From Limnoperna fortunei (Eukaryota; Mollusca; Bivalvia; Mytilida; Modiolidae), in NCBI GenBank assembly GCA_944474755.1, contig OX104117.1, positions 56,118,964 to 56,182,963 of the forward strand: DNA of 64,000 bases, in the 5' to 3' direction. Positions 59,551-64,000 of the stretch are shown here, piece by piece. Position numbers and translations under genes: made by a program. The notes beneath the pieces were generated by a model. The model worked only from the letters and a program-made list of their open reading frames with translations. It ran no database searches and was not told the DNA's origin. Each line of letters starts with the position of its first letter. The first letter of the stretch is position 1.

Positions 59551-60180
59551 GTGATGTTTCTATCGGCTTGCATTTTTCTATCGCGATACTTTGTAAAGCA
59601 TCGCGATACTTGTTAAAAGCATCGCTATAATCGTTTAAGGCATCGCGACACTTGTTAAAAGCATCGCGATGGACAAAACTTATGAATGGTGTAAAAAGCA
59701 TCGGCTTGCATTTTTCATCTACCATACCGATCCTGCCACAATTAAGAAGTTTCTATCGGATTTCTTTTTTCTATCGAGATACTTGTTTAAAGCATCGCGA
59801 TACTTTTGAAAAGCATCGCGATGGAAAAAACATCCTGCATTAAGTAAAAAAGCATCGCGATACTTATAAAAAGCATCGCGATGGACAAAACTTATGAATG
59901 GTGTAAAAAGCATCGGCTTGCATTTTTCATCTACCATACCGATCCTGCCACAATTAAGAAGTTTCTATCGGATTTCTTTTTTCTATCGAGATACTTGTTT
60001 AAAGCATCGCGATACTTTTGAAAAGCATCGCGATGGAAAAAACATCCTGCATTAAGTAAAAAAGCATCGCGATACTTGTTAAAAGCATCGCGATGCTTTT
60101 TTTACAAGTATAGCGATGCTTTTTGATAGAAAAATGCATAAAAATTTATCCATCGCGATGCTTTTAACAAGTATCGCACC
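59545..60180. repeat. TCGCGA-rich complex tandem repeat
   Basis: More than a dozen copies of 'gcatcgcgat(a/g)c' style words, most as 'aaaagcatcgcgatacttgt'. Two nearly identical ~212 bp blocks (start landmark 'tatgaatggtgtaaaaagca' at 59681 and 59893) make up most of it. The right end (60085-60180) carries the same words inverted ('catcgcgatgcttttaacaa'), so the block can fold back. The minus-strand frames here (59543-59725, 59719-59937) merely translate the repeat. Confidence 0.9.
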
Positions 60181-60899
60181 ATTGACTCAAGACTTAATCG
60201 TGTGAAGCAGAGACTTCAACAGGGTGACATCGACATACTTCACTGTACAGATGCAGCTGCACATCTACTTAAGTTTGTCTAATTGACATTTATTTACTGT
60301 TTAAGTACATGTTCAAGGTAAGTACATGTTTAAGGTAGATTCAATTACAGTGTAATGTGCATATAAAATGTCTCCGTTCTTTTAATTGCGTTTTAGTGCT
60401 TATGAATGTCAAATTGAATATGCATAATTTTACATGAAATAAAATAGTTCAGGGGCGGATACAGGATTTTCGAAAGGGTGGCGTAAAAAAGGGCTATCGG
60501 AGAATACTGAAGATTTATTTATCTGGTTTCGGCTACACGTCCTACGGTACCTAATGTCAACTACTCCCCCTGGTAGTAATGTTGCCATTACCAGATTTCC
60601 AAGTGGTGCAACAGACTATAGAACCAGGATTTGAGTACTAAAATACATTATAAAATAAAGTTCTTGTATTACACGTATTTGCGTATACATAGTGCGACCA
60701 CGATCATAAGGAACAAAAACAAGTTCGTTCAAGATTTTTGTCATCATTTTTCCGTTCTAATTAATTACCATTGATTGTAGCTAGTTTTTTGGTCATGAGG
60801 AATGCAACAACTGTTTGTCTTTGTGATTATTAAAAACATTTCATTTGACGATGCTACATGATACGTTTTTGTCATGCGTTTACTAACGTGGTCACTATC

Positions 60900-61078
60900 A
60901 TCTAGAGGGTGTACTCGACTCCAATCTTAATTGACAAGGATTGCCAGTTTTCCTACCGCAGGTCAAGGGTTTTCTCCGGGTACTCCGGCTTCCTCCCCAA
61001 TAAAAACTGGACGCCATGATATAGCAGAAAAATTGCTGAAAGTGGCGTTAAAAACCATCAAACAAACAAACAAACAAA
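60900..61078 (+). mobile_element. SINE 3' part, well preserved
   Basis: Reads 'gtgtactcgactccaatctt', 'ttttctccgggtactccggc', 'ggacgccatgatatagcaga' and 'aaattgctgaaagtggcgtt', ending in (CAAA)n ('caaacaaacaaacaaacaaa'). It lacks the tRNA-like head, so it is 5' truncated. Confidence 0.82.
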
Positions 61079-61309
61079 ACTATCATCTAGTGAACCATTG
61101 TCTGAAAAGTATTTTTATAAAATCTGTGTTCAACAAATATCTGAAACCTTGATTGATCAGTTTATAAACACAAAATTGTAACAAAACACTGTTGTCTTAA
61201 GACAAATATAGCTAAGAAATTATTTAGTATGTTTTGACAAGGAACAACAAAGCTTCACGTTCTATTGGATTTATAACATGAGCTACAGGTCTGACTATGT
61301 TTACTTCAA

Positions 61310-61680
61310 ACACTGATCGCGGTTTCTTTTACAATTACTTTCACATTGTGGAATAAAATCTCTTCTATTGAATTAATGGAAAATAATTTATTTTGTATAT
61401 GGTTACGTTCACTTCCAGTAGACAATATATATTTTGTTTGGCTTCAAAATTACCAGTACAATGCTTAGCTGTAAACATCACGTTCCGAAGCACGTGACAA
61501 ATCTCCTTGAAATACTTTCCATACCGAACTCATTACATTCCATCATTCTGAAACGATGTAAATTGTCACCCGATATCAAAATAAGTTTGCTCTCAGTAAA
61601 ATCTTACTATAGTTATAAACACTGAAGTGCTCATCAAACATTTTATCTGCGTATTAACTTGCTCGGCAAGTGATATCGTA
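61310..61680. repeat. Diverged local duplication, copy 1
   Basis: Shares a chain of words with 62560-62960 in the same order: 'taatggaaaata', 'catcacgtt', 'ccttgaaat', 'gtcacc...gatcaaa', 'ctgctctcagtaaa' and 'tagttataa'. The offset is about 1.24 kb. No coding signal is conserved between copies. Confidence 0.6.
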
Positions 61681-62085
61681 AATTACAAATTTAAGCAACA
61701 TACGAACCAAATTAGCTACTATGTTCTTTTTAATCATTTTCGCAAACCTAAAAAGTTGATTGTTAAATTTTGCAATGTTAACTCTATACTCCAGTAGTTA
61801 GTTGCCATGTTGTAATCAATTTTTTTTAATTTGAAACGTTCCAAAATTACGATTTTATTTTAGAGAATCAGCTCACCATCTTTTATGTAGCCTAGTCAAA
61901 CTGTGAAAAAAGGGTTAGGTCCTTTACTTATTCTTTGCAGAGAATCATCAAATAAACAATCAACCATATTGCCAAATTCTAAGGAAACTACAAATCAGTT
62001 GAAAAATTTTCGTAAGATCATATAATGGCTGCTATCTTGTATAAATATCTTGGATCACATTTTTTAATAGACGAGCATCAACGCC

Positions 62086-62102
62086 ACCACACACACACAA
62101 AC
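62086..62102. repeat. Short (AC)n run
   Basis: About seven AC dinucleotides, followed by CAAA-type repeats to 62143. Confidence 0.8.
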
Positions 62103-62559
62103 AAGAGTACACAAAAAGCAACACAAAACGAACAAACAAACAAAAATCCCCATGTTTCTAATGGGGGCTACAGTGATGTAAAAAATACAATGTCCATATG
62201 ATAAGTAATTGAAGCCAATTTTAAAGTAAATGTAAACGAAAATTAAAAAAAACCAGGATAATCGTATAGGGTGGGAAGAGGTTCCGGAATCGGACGACAA
62301 TATACTGTCCCTGAGTTATTATTTAATTTTGGTGAACTTTATAGATCAATTTGCATGTTTCCACAACCAAAAAATGATTTACATTCTTTGTCAACAAATG
62401 GTTGTGTTTCGGTTACATGAAAAATATACTAATGAGGCTATAGTTGATTATATCAAAGAGTATAACATGTACACCTCCATTTTCAACTAATCTATACACA
62501 ATCTACAGAATAACGGCACTTGAGAGCACGTCTGTTCTGTGTGTTTACATTAATACTTT

Positions 62560-62960
62560 GACACATTACAGAATTTCACATTAAATCTAGCTCACAGCCA
62601 TTGATTTCGTTGTTTTATTTGATAACGCGCACCTACAGTAGATAATGGAAAATTATTTTTTTTTTTGCTTCTCTCTAAAATCATCACGTTTGGATGCACG
62701 ATACAAATTACCTTGAAATGTACTTCCAGTACAGCATTATTTAGTATATTCCATGACATTTAAAACACATTACCTGTCACCAGAGATCAAATTATGTCTG
62801 CTCTCAGTAAATCTTTCTAGTTATAACTCATGCATTGCGGTGATTAGCTGGCAGTTTTTTAGACTAGTGTAATTGTGTTTAGAAATACTTTGCGTTCTCC
62901 ATACCTTCGTTAATTTTGTATAAAAATTATCTCCACAGAAACTTTAAACGCTATATGCGG
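62560..62960. repeat. Diverged local duplication, copy 2
   Basis: Partner of 61310-61680 (see that entry). Here the words read 'catcacgtttggatgcacga' and 'ctgctctcagtaaatctttc'. Confidence 0.6.
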
Positions 62961-63383
62961 TAGTTCAGGCAACATGCAAATGGCCAACACAGTAACAACG
63001 GAAGCCGTTTAAATAGGTCGAAGAAACATTGTCCGTAATATTAAATAGCAACCTTACAGTGTATGAGGTGTGCAATTGGGAGTTCTTTGACATTTCTCTT
63101 AATCAAAGTTAAATCCACGCAATTTATTCCTCTGAACAAAACTATTGGTTCCCTTTTTTCTTAAAGCAGTAAAAAGTCCAAACAAATATGGATTTTCTTA
63201 TTATTAAAACTCATATCAAATTAACAATATATTGACTCAGGGGCTGAAAATATAAACATTTAAATTTGTGAAAGAGACAACTTAAAATATAAGTAGAATA
63301 AAAATCTATGAAACAAATTGTTTATTATACCGCATTTAATTGTAATTTAAATTGTGTGTGTTAACCCATCCTTACAAGTTAGG

Positions 63384-63439
63384 GTTTCTGTGTCCACATG
63401 TGTTCACGAAATTTCGTGGAAAAATGTGGACACAGAAAC
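63384..63439. repeat. 56 bp near-perfect palindrome (cruciform/hairpin)
   Basis: Outer arms GTTTCTGTGTCCACAT and ATGTGGACACAGAAAC are exact reverse complements (16 bp). The centre CACGAAATTTCGTG is itself a 14 bp palindrome. Only the bases between arms and centre fail to pair perfectly. Confidence 0.92.
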
Positions 63440-63894
63440 ATTAAGTGCTTTATAGGTTCAATAGCCCATTAGACATTTAATAACTATAAAAAAAATTGCC
63501 TTATCGCCCCTTGATTTTTTGCCATGAAGTATATTAAGTAAGTACATGTACTTTGGTACAATATATAATTTTTAATTTCCGATTTCCATATAAAGATGGC
63601 TATCTTAGATTTACAGTAGGACTACATATATTTTGTGTAACTTTGAGGTTTGTGTAGGAGACTATCCAACAGACATCTTGCAATATAGTTTCAGGCATTT
63701 TTGCAGTTACCGAGAAGAAAGCATTATCCCACAGGGTCCTTTGCTAAACAAAAAAGTTATTGTCATAAATCAAACTGTGTTTTTCGTACGCAATGTTTAA
63801 ACAAAGAATATCATATCAAGATTTGTTTAAATCAATATGATGTGTGTTTTATCACAAGATTCAGAGGCTGCTTACACTCGCCTAATCAGTGAGC

Positions 63895-63965
63895 CTATTA
63901 GTTGGTTTATTGCTCTTTGCTAGGTGGGGGAGTGGTTGGGTGCTTAACCCCTCATGAATAATGCC
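63895..63965 (+). repeat. Possible SINE head fragment
   Basis: 'ctaggtgggggagtggttgg' followed by 'gtgcttaacccctcatg' has a tRNA-like A-box flavour, similar to but distinct from the SINE head elsewhere in the window. It may continue beyond the window. Confidence 0.3.
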
Positions 63966-64000
63966 CCGAGTTACGGATTTAATATTATACCTGGTATGTT

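Noticed and set aside
59543..59937. Minus-strand frames repeating KCKPMLFTPFISFVHRDAF
   Set aside because: Translation of the duplicated ~212 bp TCGCGA repeat block.
61434..61625. Possible third opsin first exon (minus strand near 61480-61470)
   Set aside because: A weak 'TAKHCTGNFE' resemblance to exon 1A, but no donor in the right phase and no upstream similarity; the segment belongs to a non-coding local duplication.

Overview
This is a eukaryotic, AT-rich, intron- and repeat-dominated window. It is most likely from a lophotrochozoan animal and probably a bivalve mollusc. The basis is the animal gene families present, their GT-AG introns, and repeat types I associate with bivalve genomes: a tRNA-headed SINE, repeats ending in '...GGGGGTATAAAA', and an (ACG)n repeat next to a 'CAGGTGAGCTAAAAA' end. 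I found no prokaryotic gene, rRNA, genuine tRNA or CRISPR array. Nearly all open reading frames are short and spurious. Real coding sequence appears only as short exons joined across introns.

Two host genes can be supported, both on the minus strand. (1) At 7818-11351 are three exons of a RAPGEF2/6 (PDZ-GEF)-like Rap guanine-nucleotide exchange factor. They cover the N-terminus and the first half of the first cyclic-nucleotide-binding-like domain; the rest should lie left of the window. (2) At 40433-56941 is a complete opsin gene. Six exons join in frame to 306 codons plus stop, with all seven transmembrane segments, an ERY motif, the disulphide cysteines and the retinal Schiff-base lysine (K296 in bovine numbering). 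It has two alternative, homologous first coding exons (55968-56040 and 56854-56941). Its fourth intron (42126-51259) is about 96% filled by a single 8.8 kb array of a 21-bp satellite, roughly 400 units.

Layout: 1-300 dispersed repeat with an (ACG)n run; 4.6-5.9 kb minisatellite; 7.8-11.4 kb RAPGEF exons, interrupted by a ~500 bp foldback element; 12.2-14.0 kb hAT-like element with inverted ends; 16.7-18.0 kb dead Tc1-like transposon carrying a 310 bp MITE; 18.5-25.5 kb a 7 kb DNA transposon with ~245 bp terminal inverted repeats and an 11 bp target duplication, inserted in a second copy of the same MITE and holding decayed MULE-like transposase, SGNH-like and NADAR-like fragments; 26-29 kb SINEs; 30.5-37.3 kb three decayed reverse-transcriptase elements; 40.4-57 kb opsin; 57-64 kb SINEs, a TCGCGA-rich repeat block, a diverged local duplication and a 56 bp cruciform-forming palindrome.

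The most notable items are the opsin with duplicated first exons and a satellite-filled intron, and the nested, datable transposon insertion at 18.5-25.5 kb. All exon calls come from reading the sequence by eye, supported by phase-consistent splice joins. No database search or alignment program was run.
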